The notes: a model not told the origin generated them from the letters alone. Counted from the first letter of the stretch, positions 1-9,074 are shown. The stretch: 64,000 nucleotides of DNA from Pseudaquabacterium terrae (GCF_013266755.1 NZ_JABRWJ010000016.1:1-64000), one strand, 5' to 3'. Numbers and translations: made by a program.

Positions 1-264
1 GCAGCGCAGCGGGCGCGGGTCGGCGACCGAAGGGAGCTGGGCGGACGTGTCTGAGGCCCTGTACTCGGGGCCGAGTTGTCCGCCCATCCCGCGTCCGCGA
101 GCAGCGCAGGGCAATCGGCCCCCCAGGGCCGATCGCGGTCTCCGCCCGGCCAGCGTGCCCGCCGCCGGCTTTGTCGCTCCGACCGTCGCACGCGAAGCAA
201 ATGTCCGCAGCGGGCCGCAAACAGCCAGACGAGAACGGTATGAGCGTGTGGGTCGTTTCATCCT
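1..264. other. left-edge segment without a convincing gene
   Basis: No reading frame here looks like a protein family. The minus-strand frame that would continue from nosR (ATG at 261) reads as low-complexity Arg/Ala/Gly-rich sequence with no signal peptide or beta-helix pattern of the kind expected for NosD, so a directly following nos gene is not supported. A perfect 8-bp stem with a 4-base loop lies at 114-133 (ATCGGCCC/GGGCCGAT). It has no T-run and is only weakly terminator-like. Confidence 0.5.
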
Positions 265-2430
265 TCAGTCCTTGACCGCAATGATCGGGATGAAGTAGCC
301 GTCGCGATTGATGCGCGTCAAGGGAAGGCCCGCGCGTTCGCGGCGTTTGCGTTCCTTGGCCAGCGGCGGGCAGGCATGGGTGTCGGTGTAGAGCACCATG
401 CAGTCCAGGCAGTGCAGGCATTCGCGCTGGTCGATGCGGCCATGCTCGTCGATCGCCTGCGCGCCGCAGCCGACGGCGCAGGCCTTGCACGTGCTGCACT
501 CCTGCTTGCGGCGCAGGCCGAACCAGCGGAAGGTCGACGGCATCGCCAGCGACGCGCCGAGCGGGCACAGGTACTTGCAGAACGGCCGCTCGACGAAGAT
601 CGACACGCCCAGCACCGCGGCAGCAAAGAGCGTGTACGGCCACGGGCGCTGGAACCAGCCGACCAGGAAGGTCGTCTTGAACGGCTCCACCTCGGCCAGC
701 ACTTCGGCCAGCGGCATCGAGAACATCGACACCGCGAGCAGGCCGAAGAAGATGCCGTACTTGACCCACTTCAGCCGGTCATGCAGCCAACGCGGCAGCG
801 CGCGCTGGAAGCGGCGCAGGCCGAGCGCCCCGCCCGCCTTGTAGAGCAGCTCCGACAGCGAGCCGAACGGGCACAGCCAGCCGCAGAAGAGGCCCCGGCC
901 CCAGACGAAGACGGTGATGCCGATGAAGACCCAGAACAGGAAGACGAACGGGTCGCTCAGGAACAGCGCCCAGGTCCAGTGGAACAGCAGCGCATGGAAC
1001 CAGGTCAGCACCTGCGTGATCGACGGCTGCGCCATCAGCCCGAAACCGGCGAAGACGATGCTCGCCAGCCAGGCGCTGTACTTGAAGACGTTGACCGGCC
1101 ACTTGTTCTTGCGTGTGGCGCGTCGCGTCAGCGGATCGCGCAGCGCATAGACCACGGCCACCGCGATCAGCAGCGCGGCGAAGGCCGCGATCTGCGGCGC
1201 GCGCGCCCTCCACACCTTCTGCCAGGCGGCCTCGGGTTCCTCGATCACCGGGCGGCCGCCTTCGAGCCGCTCGGCCGGCAGCCAGACCTCGGCGTCGAAG
1301 TTGGTGAAGCTGCGCGCGCCGGTCGCGCGGTCGACGCGGTTGCCCAGGAAGGCCAGCTTCCACGGGTAGGCGGCCGAGAAGGCCTTCGAGCGCACGATGA
1401 AGATCGCCGACTCGGTGGCCGCCGGTGCGCCGGCGGCAGCCAGGCCATAGAGGTTCACGTAGTCGAGGTCGCGGAATGTGAACGTGTCCATGCCCTGGCG
1501 CACGTGCACGCGGTCGTAGAGGCCGCCGCGCACGAAGCCCGAACCCTTGAACGATTCGCTGCCCGCCGTGCGCACGACGAAGATCGCGTGCTCGCCCGGC
1601 GCCAAACGCTCGCGCAGGCCTTCCCACGCGGTGTCGCCGAGCAGCGCGCGGCCGACGTCGGGATGGTCGAGGCCGCCGAACCACAGCTCGATGAACGGCG
1701 TGCTGCCTTCGAGCCCGACCTGCGCCGGCATCACCGCCAGGCGGCGCACGCTGCCTTCGTCGACGAGTTGGCGCCAGCTCGGCCGGTCGCCGCGAACGGC
1801 ATGTTTGGCCGGCGCACGCACTGTCGGCGCGAGGATGCCGGTCTGCCGCGCGACCGCGGCGCCCGAAGTCATCATCACCTGGTTCTGCGCGATCACCGTC
1901 ACGGTGGCGCCGGAGATCGCGTCGAGCCCGATCACGCCTTCATCGGGCCGCGAGCGGCCGATCTCGATCTTGTCGCCGACGAAGCGGCCGAGGTACTGGT
2001 CGTTGAACTTCGTCAGCGCGCTCTCGGGAATGCCGAGCAGCAGGATCGGCTCGGAATGCTTCAGCACCTTCACGCCGACGAAGCGGCCAGCGGTGTCCAT
2101 GCCGATCAGCGTCACCACCGGCTTGCCGGAATACGCCGGCGTGTCGGTGATGTCGGTCGACAACATCACGTAGCCGGCGAGCTTGTCGCCAACATGGGCT
2201 TCGACATAGGGCGGCTGGCCCTTGCGCTCGGAGAACGACGTGGCGCCCGGGAAGACCTCCTTGCACGGCGCGATGTCGCACAGGCGCTTCGCACTGTGGA
2301 TCGCGTCGGGCAGCTCGGCTTCGTAGGCGCCGGCGCGCGCGGCCAGGGTGGCGATCAGCAGCGCGAGCGCCAGGAGCCAATGAAAAAGCCCCGCGGGCCC
2401 GCAAGCGCCGCGGGGCAATCGGTCGAACAT
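265..2430 (-). CDS. nosR: NosR, membrane flavo-iron-sulfur protein for nitrous-oxide respiration
   Basis: Polytopic inner-membrane protein of 721 residues, the usual NosR length, needed for nosZ expression and for keeping N2O reductase active by electron delivery. An N-terminal hydrophobic segment (about 17-33) is followed by a periplasmic FMN-binding domain with the flavinylation motif SGATVT at 173-178, whose final Thr is the expected FMN attachment site. Several membrane helices follow, with CGWLCPFG and CKYLCPLG cysteine motifs, then a C-terminal pair of 4Fe-4S motifs (CSTCKACAVGC and CLHCLDC). It follows nosZ by 24 bases on the same strand, so gene order is nosZ then nosR. The ApbE-type flavin transferase at 4894 is the probable enzyme that attaches its FMN. 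A terminator-like hairpin overlaps its first codons. Confidence 0.95.
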   Translation of the reverse strand: MFDRLPRGACGPAGLFHWLLALALLIATLAARAGAYEAELPDAIHSAKRLCDIAPCKEVFPGATSFSERKGQPPYVEAHVGDKLAGYVMLSTDITDTPAYSGKPVVTLIGMDTAGRFVGVKVLKHSEPILLLGIPESALTKFNDQYLGRFVGDKIEIGRSRPDEGVIGLDAISGATVTVIAQNQVMMTSGAAVARQTGILAPTVRAPAKHAVRGDRPSWRQLVDEGSVRRLAVMPAQVGLEGSTPFIELWFGGLDHPDVGRALLGDTAWEGLRERLAPGEHAIFVVRTAGSESFKGSGFVRGGLYDRVHVRQGMDTFTFRDLDYVNLYGLAAAGAPAATESAIFIVRSKAFSAAYPWKLAFLGNRVDRATGARSFTNFDAEVWLPAERLEGGRPVIEEPEAAWQKVWRARAPQIAAFAALLIAVAVVYALRDPLTRRATRKNKWPVNVFKYSAWLASIVFAGFGLMAQPSITQVLTWFHALLFHWTWALFLSDPFVFLFWVFIGITVFVWGRGLFCGWLCPFGSLSELLYKAGGALGLRRFQRALPRWLHDRLKWVKYGIFFGLLAVSMFSMPLAEVLAEVEPFKTTFLVGWFQRPWPYTLFAAAVLGVSIFVERPFCKYLCPLGASLAMPSTFRWFGLRRKQECSTCKACAVGCGAQAIDEHGRIDQRECLHCLDCMVLYTDTHACPPLAKERKRRERAGLPLTRINRDGYFIPIIAVKD
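2383..2416 (-). terminator. intrinsic-terminator-like hairpin inside the nosR N-terminal codons
   Basis: Read on the minus strand, GCCCCGCGG (2416-2408) pairs perfectly with CCGCGGGGC (2396-2388) around an 11-base loop and is followed directly by TTTTT (2387-2383). This is the layout of a rho-independent terminator. It lies just after nosZ, but within codons 5-16 of nosR if that gene starts at 2430. No start codon exists in frame shortly downstream, so the hairpin probably works as a partial terminator or attenuator between nosZ and nosR. The effect is inferred; the structure is seen. Confidence 0.65.
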
Positions 2431-2454
2431 GGTGGCGTCAGGACATCGGAGAAA

Positions 2455-4365
2455 TCAGGCCTCGACGACCATGCGGCTGCGCATCTCGAGGTGCAGCGCA
2501 TGGCAGAAGTGCGTGCAGTAGGCCCAGTAGACGCCGGGCTTGTCGGCGATGAAGGTCACCGACGCCGTCTCCTGCGGATTGACGATGAAGTTGACGTTGT
2601 ATTTCGGGATCGCGAAGCCGTGCGTCAGGTCCTGCACCTTGTCCAGGTTGGTCAGGATCAGCGTGACCTCGTCGCCCTTCTTGACCCTGAACTCGCGCAG
2701 GCTGAACGCCGGCGCCTGCGACGTCATCTTCACCGTGACCTTGCGGCCCTGGCGGAAGACGCCGGTTTCCTTCGGGTCCTTGATCGCATTCGGGAACTCG
2801 TCGAGCGCATAGACCGGCTTCGGCTTCAGCAGCTCGCGCTTGAAGATGATGAAGTCGTGCGGCTCGCCACGCACCGGGTGGTCGGCCATCAGCACCATCT
2901 TGTCGCCCGAGATGTCGATCATCTGCTCGTTCTCGGGGTGCAGCGGGCCGGCCGGCAGGAAGCGGTCCTTCGCGAACTTGCATCCCACCGCCAGCCACTT
3001 GCCGTCGGCGGCCTTGGTCTCCGATTGCGAGGCGTTCAGGTGGCCCGGCTGGTACTGCACGTCGAGGCGGTCGACCACGTATTTCGCGTTCTTGTCGCCG
3101 GCGGCGAACTTGATCGCCGCATCGACATTCCACTTGACGACCTGGCTGTCGAGGAACAGCGTGGTGTAGGCGTTGCCGCGGCCGTCGAACGCGGTGTGCA
3201 GCGGACCGAGCCCCAGCTCCACCTCGGCGGCGATCGACTGGTCGATCTTCTCGAGCTTGCCGTCGAACCAGGCCAGCACCTTCGCGAGGTCGATCACCGT
3301 CGCGGTCGGCGACAGCTTGCCGGCGCAGATGAAGTACTTGCCGTCGGGACTGGCGTTGACGCCGTGCGGATTCTTGGGGACGCTCACATAGGCCGTCAGC
3401 GCCGTCTTCGGGTCCTTGTTGGCGTCGCGCGTGCCGTCGACCACCGGCACCTTCGAGTCGCCGATGGTCTTGAACTGGCCGGCCTTCACGGCGGCTTCGA
3501 TGCGCGCCACGTTGAAGAACAGGCACGCGTCGCGCTCGGCGGACATCATGTCCTCGTACTTCACGCCGCCTTCGACGTTGTACTGGTTGGTCGCCGCCAG
3601 CTTGCCGTCGTACGACGTCGCGGTGAGGTCGCAGTTGCCGTCGATCAGCACCTGCCAGCGCACCTGCATGCTCTCGGCGTCGACGCAGGTGAAGAGCGAG
3701 CGGTACTTGTCGTGCTTGTCGAGGTCGCCCGCCGTCAGCGGCACCTGGAACTCGGCGCCGCAGAAGACGCGCGTGGTGTGGTTGATCGCCGGGTCGACCG
3801 GATCGCGCTTGTCCGGGAAGATGCCGTGGAAGCCCTGCACGTTGGGCAGCTCGGTGATCTTGTCGCAGACGAAGTAGTCGAGCCGGATGCGCGCGATGCG
3901 CGAATTGATCTTGTCGTTGATCCAGGCGTAGCGGCCGTCGTAGTTGCCGTCCTTGTAGGAGGCATGCACATGGTGGCTGTCGGCGACGGTGTACTTCAGG
4001 CTGCCGTCGGCCTTCTGGCCCATGATCTTCTTGGACTCGTTGGTGATGCCCCAGCCGACCAGCGCATCGGGCACGAAACACGGAATGCGCGTGATCTCGC
4101 GGCCTGACGGCAGGCCCAGCACGCGCATGTCGCCGGTGTGGCCACCGCTCCACAAGCCGTAGTAGGTGTCGAGCTCGCCCGGCTTCAGGTGCACGGAAGC
4201 GTGCTCGCCGGGATTGGCCAGTGCCGGCGCCGAGGCCTTGGCGGCGGCGGTCGCGGTGGCGGGCTTGTCGGAGCACGCCACCAGGCCCGCACCGGCCAGG
4301 CCGGCCGCGGCGGCGGTGTTCAGGAAACGGCGGCGCGCGGGCGCCTGGTGCTCGTTCGAATTCAT
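2455..4365 (-). CDS. nosZ: nitrous-oxide reductase NosZ (clade I, TAT-exported)
   Basis: Periplasmic multicopper enzyme reducing N2O to N2, the last step of denitrification; 636 residues. A twin-arginine signal (RRRFLNTAAAAG, from residue 11) places it in clade I. The beta-propeller part carries the CuZ-type histidines (for example DSHHVHASY), and the C-terminal cupredoxin domain has the complete CuA motif: C617, C621, H625 and M628 within WAYCTHFCHALHLEM. The frame is open for another 129 codons upstream, but that part reads as antisense of the neighbouring cytochrome gene; the ATG at 4365, preceding the TAT signal, is the start. It is divergent from the cytochrome c gene across an FNR-like box and is followed by nosR. 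Confidence 0.97.
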   Translation of the reverse strand: MNSNEHQAPARRRFLNTAAAAGLAGAGLVACSDKPATATAAAKASAPALANPGEHASVHLKPGELDTYYGLWSGGHTGDMRVLGLPSGREITRIPCFVPDALVGWGITNESKKIMGQKADGSLKYTVADSHHVHASYKDGNYDGRYAWINDKINSRIARIRLDYFVCDKITELPNVQGFHGIFPDKRDPVDPAINHTTRVFCGAEFQVPLTAGDLDKHDKYRSLFTCVDAESMQVRWQVLIDGNCDLTATSYDGKLAATNQYNVEGGVKYEDMMSAERDACLFFNVARIEAAVKAGQFKTIGDSKVPVVDGTRDANKDPKTALTAYVSVPKNPHGVNASPDGKYFICAGKLSPTATVIDLAKVLAWFDGKLEKIDQSIAAEVELGLGPLHTAFDGRGNAYTTLFLDSQVVKWNVDAAIKFAAGDKNAKYVVDRLDVQYQPGHLNASQSETKAADGKWLAVGCKFAKDRFLPAGPLHPENEQMIDISGDKMVLMADHPVRGEPHDFIIFKRELLKPKPVYALDEFPNAIKDPKETGVFRQGRKVTVKMTSQAPAFSLREFRVKKGDEVTLILTNLDKVQDLTHGFAIPKYNVNFIVNPQETASVTFIADKPGVYWAYCTHFCHALHLEMRSRMVVEA

Positions 4366-4447
4366 GGTGTCCTCAGGGTTGGCACGGCCGGTCACGTGAC
4401 CTCTTTGCCGTGTGCCGAAATGATCGCGACAGAAGCCGAAGGTGTAT

Positions 4448-4461
4448 TTGCGATCCATCAA
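4448..4461. promoter_or_regulatory. FNR/DNR-type box between nosZ and the cytochrome gene
   Basis: TTGCGATCCATCAA matches the FNR/DNR/NNR consensus TTGAT-N4-ATCAA at TTG of the left half and at all five bases of the right half. It lies in the divergent region between nosZ (start 4365) and the cytochrome gene (start 4517), so it could serve both. Activation by an oxygen- or NO-sensing Crp/Fnr regulator would fit what is known for nosZ promoters. No such regulator is encoded close by. Confidence 0.6.
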
Positions 4462-4516
4462 ATGCTCGACATCGCGCTTGCCGAAAAATCCGCTGCAACC
4501 GCAACGAGGACAAACC

Positions 4517-4897
4517 ATGAGACTGCTGACTGTCACGACCCTCACCACTGCCCTGCTGCTCGCCGCCTGCGGCAAGCAGGACGCCCCGGCCCCGGCCCCC
4601 ACACCCGCCGCTGCACCGGCACCTGCACCCACCACGGTCGCCGTCAACGAAGTCGGCAAGTCGGCATTCGGCAAGGCCTGTGCGCTGTGCCACGCCGCCG
4701 GCGTCGGCGGCGCGCCGAAGCCCGGCGACAAGGCCGACTGGGGTCCGCGCATCGCGCAAGGGGCCGACCTGCTCTACAAGCACGCGATCGAGGGCTACAA
4801 CGGCGCCAAGGGCGCGATGCCGCCGAAGGGCGGTTCGGCGCTGCCCGACGCCGACGTCAAGGCCGCCGTCGACTACATGATGTCGCTGTCGAAGTGA
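4517..4897 (+). CDS. c-type cytochrome lipoprotein next to nosZ
   Basis: Small mono-haem cytochrome c (126 residues), probably anchored to a membrane on the periplasmic side and a plausible electron donor to NosZ. It has a lipoprotein signal with lipobox LLAAC near residue 19, then an Ala/Pro-rich linker, one haem-binding motif CALCH, and a later GAMPPKGG segment supplying the likely Met ligand, as in cytochrome c5-type proteins. The ATG at 4517 is chosen over the upstream in-frame start at 4442 because the lipoprotein signal begins there. Its stop overlaps the GTG start of the apbE-like gene by four bases. Small cytochromes of this type occur in nos clusters (sometimes called NosC), but a specific name is not certain. 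Confidence 0.88.
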   Translation: MRLLTVTTLTTALLLAACGKQDAPAPAPTPAAAPAPAPTTVAVNEVGKSAFGKACALCHAAGVGGAPKPGDKADWGPRIAQGADLLYKHAIEGYNGAKGAMPPKGGSALPDADVKAAVDYMMSLSK

Positions 4898-5913
4898 ACA
4901 CCGCCCTGCCCGATCGCTTGGCTCGGCGCCGCCTGCTGCTCGGCGGCGCCGCCCTGCTGGCCGGCTGGGCCGAGCCGGCACGCGCCGCGCAGCAGCGCCG
5001 GCGCGACGTGCGCGCACTGATGGGCACACAGGTCCGCATCGCGGCGCTCGGCGAGCCGGACATCGTGGCGCCGGCGATCGACGCGGCCTGGTGCGAGATG
5101 GCACGCCTGGCCGCTCTTTTCAGCCACTACTCAGCCACCAGCCAGGTCGCGGCGATCAACCTCGCGGCCGGGCTGCAACCGGTGCCGGTGGCTGCCGAAC
5201 TGCTCGATGTGCTGGCGATGGCGGGCGAGGTATCGCGCCGCAGCGAAGGCGCGTTCGACCTCACCGTCGGCTCGCTCGGCCGCTGGCACTTCGACCCGGC
5301 GGCACCGGCGATGCCCGCGCCGGACGAGATCCGCGCCGGGCTGGCGAACATCGACTGGCGCGAGCTGTGGCTCGACCGAAGTGCCGGCACTGCGATGCTG
5401 GCGCGGCGCGGCATGCGCATCGACAGCGGCGGCATCGCCAAGCTGCCGATCCTGCAGGCCGGCCTGCACACGTTGCGCTCGCACGGCGTGGCGACCGCGC
5501 TGATCGATGGCGGCGGCGACGTCGTTGCCGCGACCGCGCCCTGTGCGCAGCCCTGGCGCGTCGGCATCCGCGATCCGCGCATGCCGTCGCGGCTGGCAGG
5601 TGCACTGCAGATCACGCATGGCTTCGTCGCCTCGTCGGGCGACTATGAACGTTGCTTCGTCCGCGACGGCCGCAAGTATCACCACGTGCTGGACCCGCGC
5701 ACCGGCTATCCGACCACCGGTCCGCACGGCGTGACGCTGGTGGCCGACTCGCTCGAGGCGGTCAACGGCATCGGGACCGCGCTGATGGTGCTGGCGCCGG
5801 GCGCGGGCGCAGCGCTGCTGCGCGCGAGCGGCGTCGACAACGCGCTGGTCGGTGGCCGCAACGGCCGGCTGCAGGTGACGCCCGCGCTGCAGCGCCGGTT
5901 GATCGCCGCATAG
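4894..5913 (+). CDS. apbE: ApbE/NosX-type FAD:protein FMN transferase
   Basis: Periplasmic flavin transferase that covalently attaches FMN to Thr in a D-x-[S/T]-G-A-x-x-T motif; 339 residues. The N-terminus has a twin-arginine-type signal (ARRRLLLGGAALLAG). Family landmarks follow: MGTQVRI, DLTVGSLGRWHFDP, the conserved DSGGIAK segment, LIDGGGDV and the C-terminal HVLDPRTGYPT. NosX, the nos-cluster ApbE homologue, flavinylates NosR, and NosR in this window has the acceptor motif, so this is probably NosX. The GTG at 4894 is taken as start: it begins just before the signal and overlaps the cytochrome stop (GTGA), implying translational coupling. The frame stays open far upstream without protein-like features. 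Confidence 0.9.
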   Translation: MNTALPDRLARRRLLLGGAALLAGWAEPARAAQQRRRDVRALMGTQVRIAALGEPDIVAPAIDAAWCEMARLAALFSHYSATSQVAAINLAAGLQPVPVAAELLDVLAMAGEVSRRSEGAFDLTVGSLGRWHFDPAAPAMPAPDEIRAGLANIDWRELWLDRSAGTAMLARRGMRIDSGGIAKLPILQAGLHTLRSHGVATALIDGGGDVVAATAPCAQPWRVGIRDPRMPSRLAGALQITHGFVASSGDYERCFVRDGRKYHHVLDPRTGYPTTGPHGVTLVADSLEAVNGIGTALMVLAPGAGAALLRASGVDNALVGGRNGRLQVTPALQRRLIAA

Positions 5914-6049
5914 ATCCATGATGGCCGACGCCAGCGCGGCGTGGGCCGCCCGGCTCGGGCCGGGACCGCCCGCCGCCTGAGCGGCCCGGATCCAGCCGCC
6001 CCGGCTGGACGACCCACCGACCGCAGGTCAGCGCTCTACACTGCCCGGC

Positions 6050-7039
6050 ATGCAGATCGGCCGCCAGACCCTGGAGGTCTTCAGTGGCGCCCTGATGGAC
6101 CTGGCCACGCTGCCGCCTTCCACCTCCCCTTCACGCCTGATGAGCCAGGGCCTGGCCGCGCTGGCTGCGCTGGTGCCGCACGACGCGGCGTGGTGGGGTG
6201 AATGTTCCGGCGGCATCGACGGGCTCGCACCGCGCAACTGGCTCAGCGGCCGCGTGAAGCTCGGCCCCGACTTCGCGCGCGAGTGGAACCGCATCGGCGC
6301 CTCGGACCGCTTCGCGCTCGATTCGATCGGCCGGCTCGACACCGTCGTGTGCAGCCACGGCTTCGAGGACCCGGTGCCCGCCGTCGAGGCGTTCGCGCGC
6401 CGGCACGACCTCTTCAGCGCGATGGCGATCACCCGCGTGCTTCCCGGCAGCGGGCTGCTGCAATTCATCTCGCTGTATCGCGGCGCGGCCTCGCCGCCGT
6501 TCGAGGCGGCGCATCGCGTGGTGTTCAAGCACTTCAGCGCCCACCTGATGCAGCGCTGGAGCGCGCGCATTGCCGAACTCCTTGCCGGGAGCGACCTGCC
6601 CGGCAGCGATGCGCAGGGCCTGGTGGACGCTCGTGGCGAGTTTGCTTACCTGGGCGCGCGCCTGGCGCTGCTGCTGCGCGAGCGCTTCCCGCAATGGAAC
6701 GGCACCAGCCTGCCCGATGAGTTGGCCGAGGCGGCGGAACGCCGGCCGAACCAGCTCACCGTCGGGCGCCGTCGCCTCCTGGTCCAGCCTTGCGGCGACC
6801 TGCTGCTGCTGAGCCTGCAGCCGCAGCGGCGTGCGGCCATCCTGCCGCCGCGCGAGCTCAAGGTGGCCCGGCAGTACGCCGAGGGTCATTCGTACAAGCA
6901 GATCGCGCGCGACACCGGGCTGAGCCCGGCTACCGTGCGCACCTATGTACGCGATGCGTACCTGCGGCTGGGCGTCTCGGACAAGGTGGCGCTGGGCCGG
7001 GTGCTGAACGGTCCGCGCGCCCGCCGGCGCACCGGCTGA
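6050..7039 (+). CDS. LuxR-family transcriptional regulator
   Basis: Regulator of 329 residues. The C-terminal part (about 266-320) is a LuxR/FixJ-type helix-turn-helix: PPRELKVARQYAEGHSYKQ, then IARDTGLSPATVRTYVRDAY and LRLGVSDKVALGRVL. The first 250 residues do not match an autoinducer-binding, receiver or ATPase domain that I recognise, although the GRVKLGPDF and ASDRFALDS segments suggest a PAS/GAF-like sensory fold. No partner kinase or LuxI is nearby. The gene stands alone between apbE and an amidohydrolase gene, and its target is unknown. Confidence 0.85.
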   Translation: MQIGRQTLEVFSGALMDLATLPPSTSPSRLMSQGLAALAALVPHDAAWWGECSGGIDGLAPRNWLSGRVKLGPDFAREWNRIGASDRFALDSIGRLDTVVCSHGFEDPVPAVEAFARRHDLFSAMAITRVLPGSGLLQFISLYRGAASPPFEAAHRVVFKHFSAHLMQRWSARIAELLAGSDLPGSDAQGLVDARGEFAYLGARLALLLRERFPQWNGTSLPDELAEAAERRPNQLTVGRRRLLVQPCGDLLLLSLQPQRRAAILPPRELKVARQYAEGHSYKQIARDTGLSPATVRTYVRDAYLRLGVSDKVALGRVLNGPRARRRTG

Positions 7040-7121
7040 GCCTTCCGCATCTGCAGAGGGGCGGCGAAGGCGCGCGCCGCTAACTTCGCACCAGCCCATG
7101 ACGGGCGATGCGAGGAGACAC

Positions 7122-9074
7122 ATGCGGGCGTGGAACTGGAAGGCAACCCTGGCAGCGGCCGCGGTGGCGGCGAGCGTGGTGGTCGGATGCGGGGGCGATT
7201 CGGCACCGGAGCCGGCCGACGTGGTGCTGCGCGGCGGCAAGGTGGTGACGATGGATGCACAGCGCGGCACCGCGCAAGCCGTGGCGGTGCGCGACGGCCG
7301 CATCAGCTTCGTCGGATCGGATGCCGAAGCGTCGCGGCGCATCGGAGCGTCGACCCGCGTCGTCGAGCTCGGCGGGCGCATGCTGATGCCGGGCTTCATC
7401 GACGCCCACCTGCACGCGATGGCCGGTGGGCGCGCCCTGCTGCTGTGCGACCTGGCGTACGCGCCGCTGAGCCGCGCGCAATTGGCCGCGAAGCTGCAGG
7501 CCTGCCTGGACGCGACCGCCGATGCCGAGCCCGACCGCTGGCTGGAGGCTGTCAACTGGGACCGCCAGTCCACGGCCTCGCTCGACGCCGACCCGACGCG
7601 CGCCGTGCTCGACGGCCTGAAGACACGCCGTCCGATCGTGGTGACCTCGAGCGACTTCCACGCCGTGCTCGCCAATTCGCGCGCCTTTGCGCTGGCCGGC
7701 ATCCAGGCCTCGACGCCGGACCCCGCCGGCGGCAGCTTCCTGCGCGATGCGAGCGGCCAACCCACCGGCATCTGCGTCGATGCCGCGGGCTTCCAGGTGA
7801 AGGCCGCCATCCCGCCGGACTCCGAGGCCGACCAGCTGACGCAGGGCCGTGCCGCGCTGGCGGCGCTGCGCGCGCAGGGCATCACGAGCTTCATGGACGC
7901 GGCGGCAGACGCCACGCACCTGCGCGTCTTCAAGGCGCTGCGCGACAAGGGCGAGTTGACCGCGCGCGTTCAACTCGCCCTCAATGCCGACCCCGCAGTG
8001 GCGAATGCGGATCCCGCGCGCAGCATCGCCGATGCCAAGGCAGTGGCCGCCGGCGCCGACGCGGGAGCGCCCTCGCCCGCGCCGGGCGTGTTCGCGCGCG
8101 TCATCAAGGTGTTCCTGGACGGCGTCGTGAACGCGCCCGCGGACAACGGCGCGCTGCTCACGCCCTACTTCGAGAACGCCGGCACGGAGGCCGCGCCGCA
8201 GTGGCTGCCGGGCACCAACCTCGGCCAGCTCTACTACGGCGCCGATGCGCTGAAGGCCCTGATGCTGGCGGCGGTGGACGCCGGCTTCGACATGCACCTG
8301 CACGCCACCGGCGACCGCGCCGTGCGCAGCGCGCTCGATGCGGTGGCGGCCGCGCGCCAGGCGCGGCCGCAGGGAGACTTCCGCCCGGCGCTGGCCCACG
8401 TCGAGACGGCCGCGGTCGCCGACCTCGCGCGCTTCGCCGCGCTGGACGTGACGGCCACGATGTCGTTCCAGTGGGCGCAGCGTGCGCCCTACTCCATCGG
8501 CGAGACGGAGAACCACCTCGGCCCCGAGCGTTTCGCCCGCATGGAGCCCTCCGGCAGCCTGCGCCGCGCCGGCGCGCGCATCGCGCACGGCAGCGACTGG
8601 CCGATCGATCCGTTCGACACGTTCCTGGCACTCAAAGTGGGCGTCACTCGTTCGGGCGACCCGGCCAATCCGCACAGCGCGGCCAGCCTCGCGCCGATCT
8701 TTCAGGGCCGGCTCAATGCCGAGCCCGGCTTGAGCCGCGACGACGCGCTCGCCGCCATCACCATCAACGCCGCGCACCAGCTGCGCCTGGAGCGGCACCT
8801 GGGCAGCATCGAGCCCGGCAAGCTCGCCGACCTGATCGTGCTGGAGCGAGATTTCCTGACCGTTCCCGAGGAGGAACTCGGACGCAACCGCGTGCTGTTG
8901 ACCATGGTGGGCGGCAGGATCGTGGCCGCGCTGGATCCGTTCGGCACGCTGCTGGCCACGCCGCAGCAAGCGCTGAACGCCCGGGCGCGGGTATTGAGCC
9001 CGCGCGGCTCCACCGGGCATGCAACAAGCGCCCACGCAAGCGGCACACCGCGCGGGGACGGTCACCGGCACTGA
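7122..9074 (+). CDS. amidohydrolase-3 family (YtcJ-like) lipoprotein
   Basis: Metal-dependent hydrolase of the amidohydrolase superfamily, YtcJ/amidohydrolase-3 branch; 650 residues. It begins with a lipoprotein signal (lipobox VVGC), then the N-terminal beta-sandwich DVVLRGGKVVTMDA, the metal-binding HxH in FIDAHLHAM, a HATGDRAV motif, and the final metal Asp in HGSDWPIDPFDTF. The C-terminal GKLADLIVLERD closes the sandwich domain. The start at 7122 is preferred over 7098 because GAGGAGA-like sequence (GAGGAGACAC) sits directly upstream. The substrate is unknown; family members act on amides, N-acyl compounds or esters. It is followed on the same strand by another lipoprotein hydrolase. Confidence 0.9.
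   Translation: MRAWNWKATLAAAAVAASVVVGCGGDSAPEPADVVLRGGKVVTMDAQRGTAQAVAVRDGRISFVGSDAEASRRIGASTRVVELGGRMLMPGFIDAHLHAMAGGRALLLCDLAYAPLSRAQLAAKLQACLDATADAEPDRWLEAVNWDRQSTASLDADPTRAVLDGLKTRRPIVVTSSDFHAVLANSRAFALAGIQASTPDPAGGSFLRDASGQPTGICVDAAGFQVKAAIPPDSEADQLTQGRAALAALRAQGITSFMDAAADATHLRVFKALRDKGELTARVQLALNADPAVANADPARSIADAKAVAAGADAGAPSPAPGVFARVIKVFLDGVVNAPADNGALLTPYFENAGTEAAPQWLPGTNLGQLYYGADALKALMLAAVDAGFDMHLHATGDRAVRSALDAVAAARQARPQGDFRPALAHVETAAVADLARFAALDVTATMSFQWAQRAPYSIGETENHLGPERFARMEPSGSLRRAGARIAHGSDWPIDPFDTFLALKVGVTRSGDPANPHSAASLAPIFQGRLNAEPGLSRDDALAAITINAAHQLRLERHLGSIEPGKLADLIVLERDFLTVPEEELGRNRVLLTMVGGRIVAALDPFGTLLATPQQALNARARVLSPRGSTGHATSAHASGTPRGDGHRH

Noticed and set aside
114-133. perfect 8-bp stem-loop near the left edge as terminator of nosR
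   Set aside because: It is 130 bases beyond nosR and has no T-run; kept only as part of the edge description.
47-298. 83-codon frame at the left edge
   Set aside because: Pro/Arg-rich, no ribosome-binding site, overlaps the end of nosR; not convincing as a gene.
376-4107. 1243-codon open frame on the plus strand
   Set aside because: It is antisense to nosR and nosZ, with Arg/Ala/Gln-rich low-complexity sequence caused by GC-rich codon use. No domain is visible.
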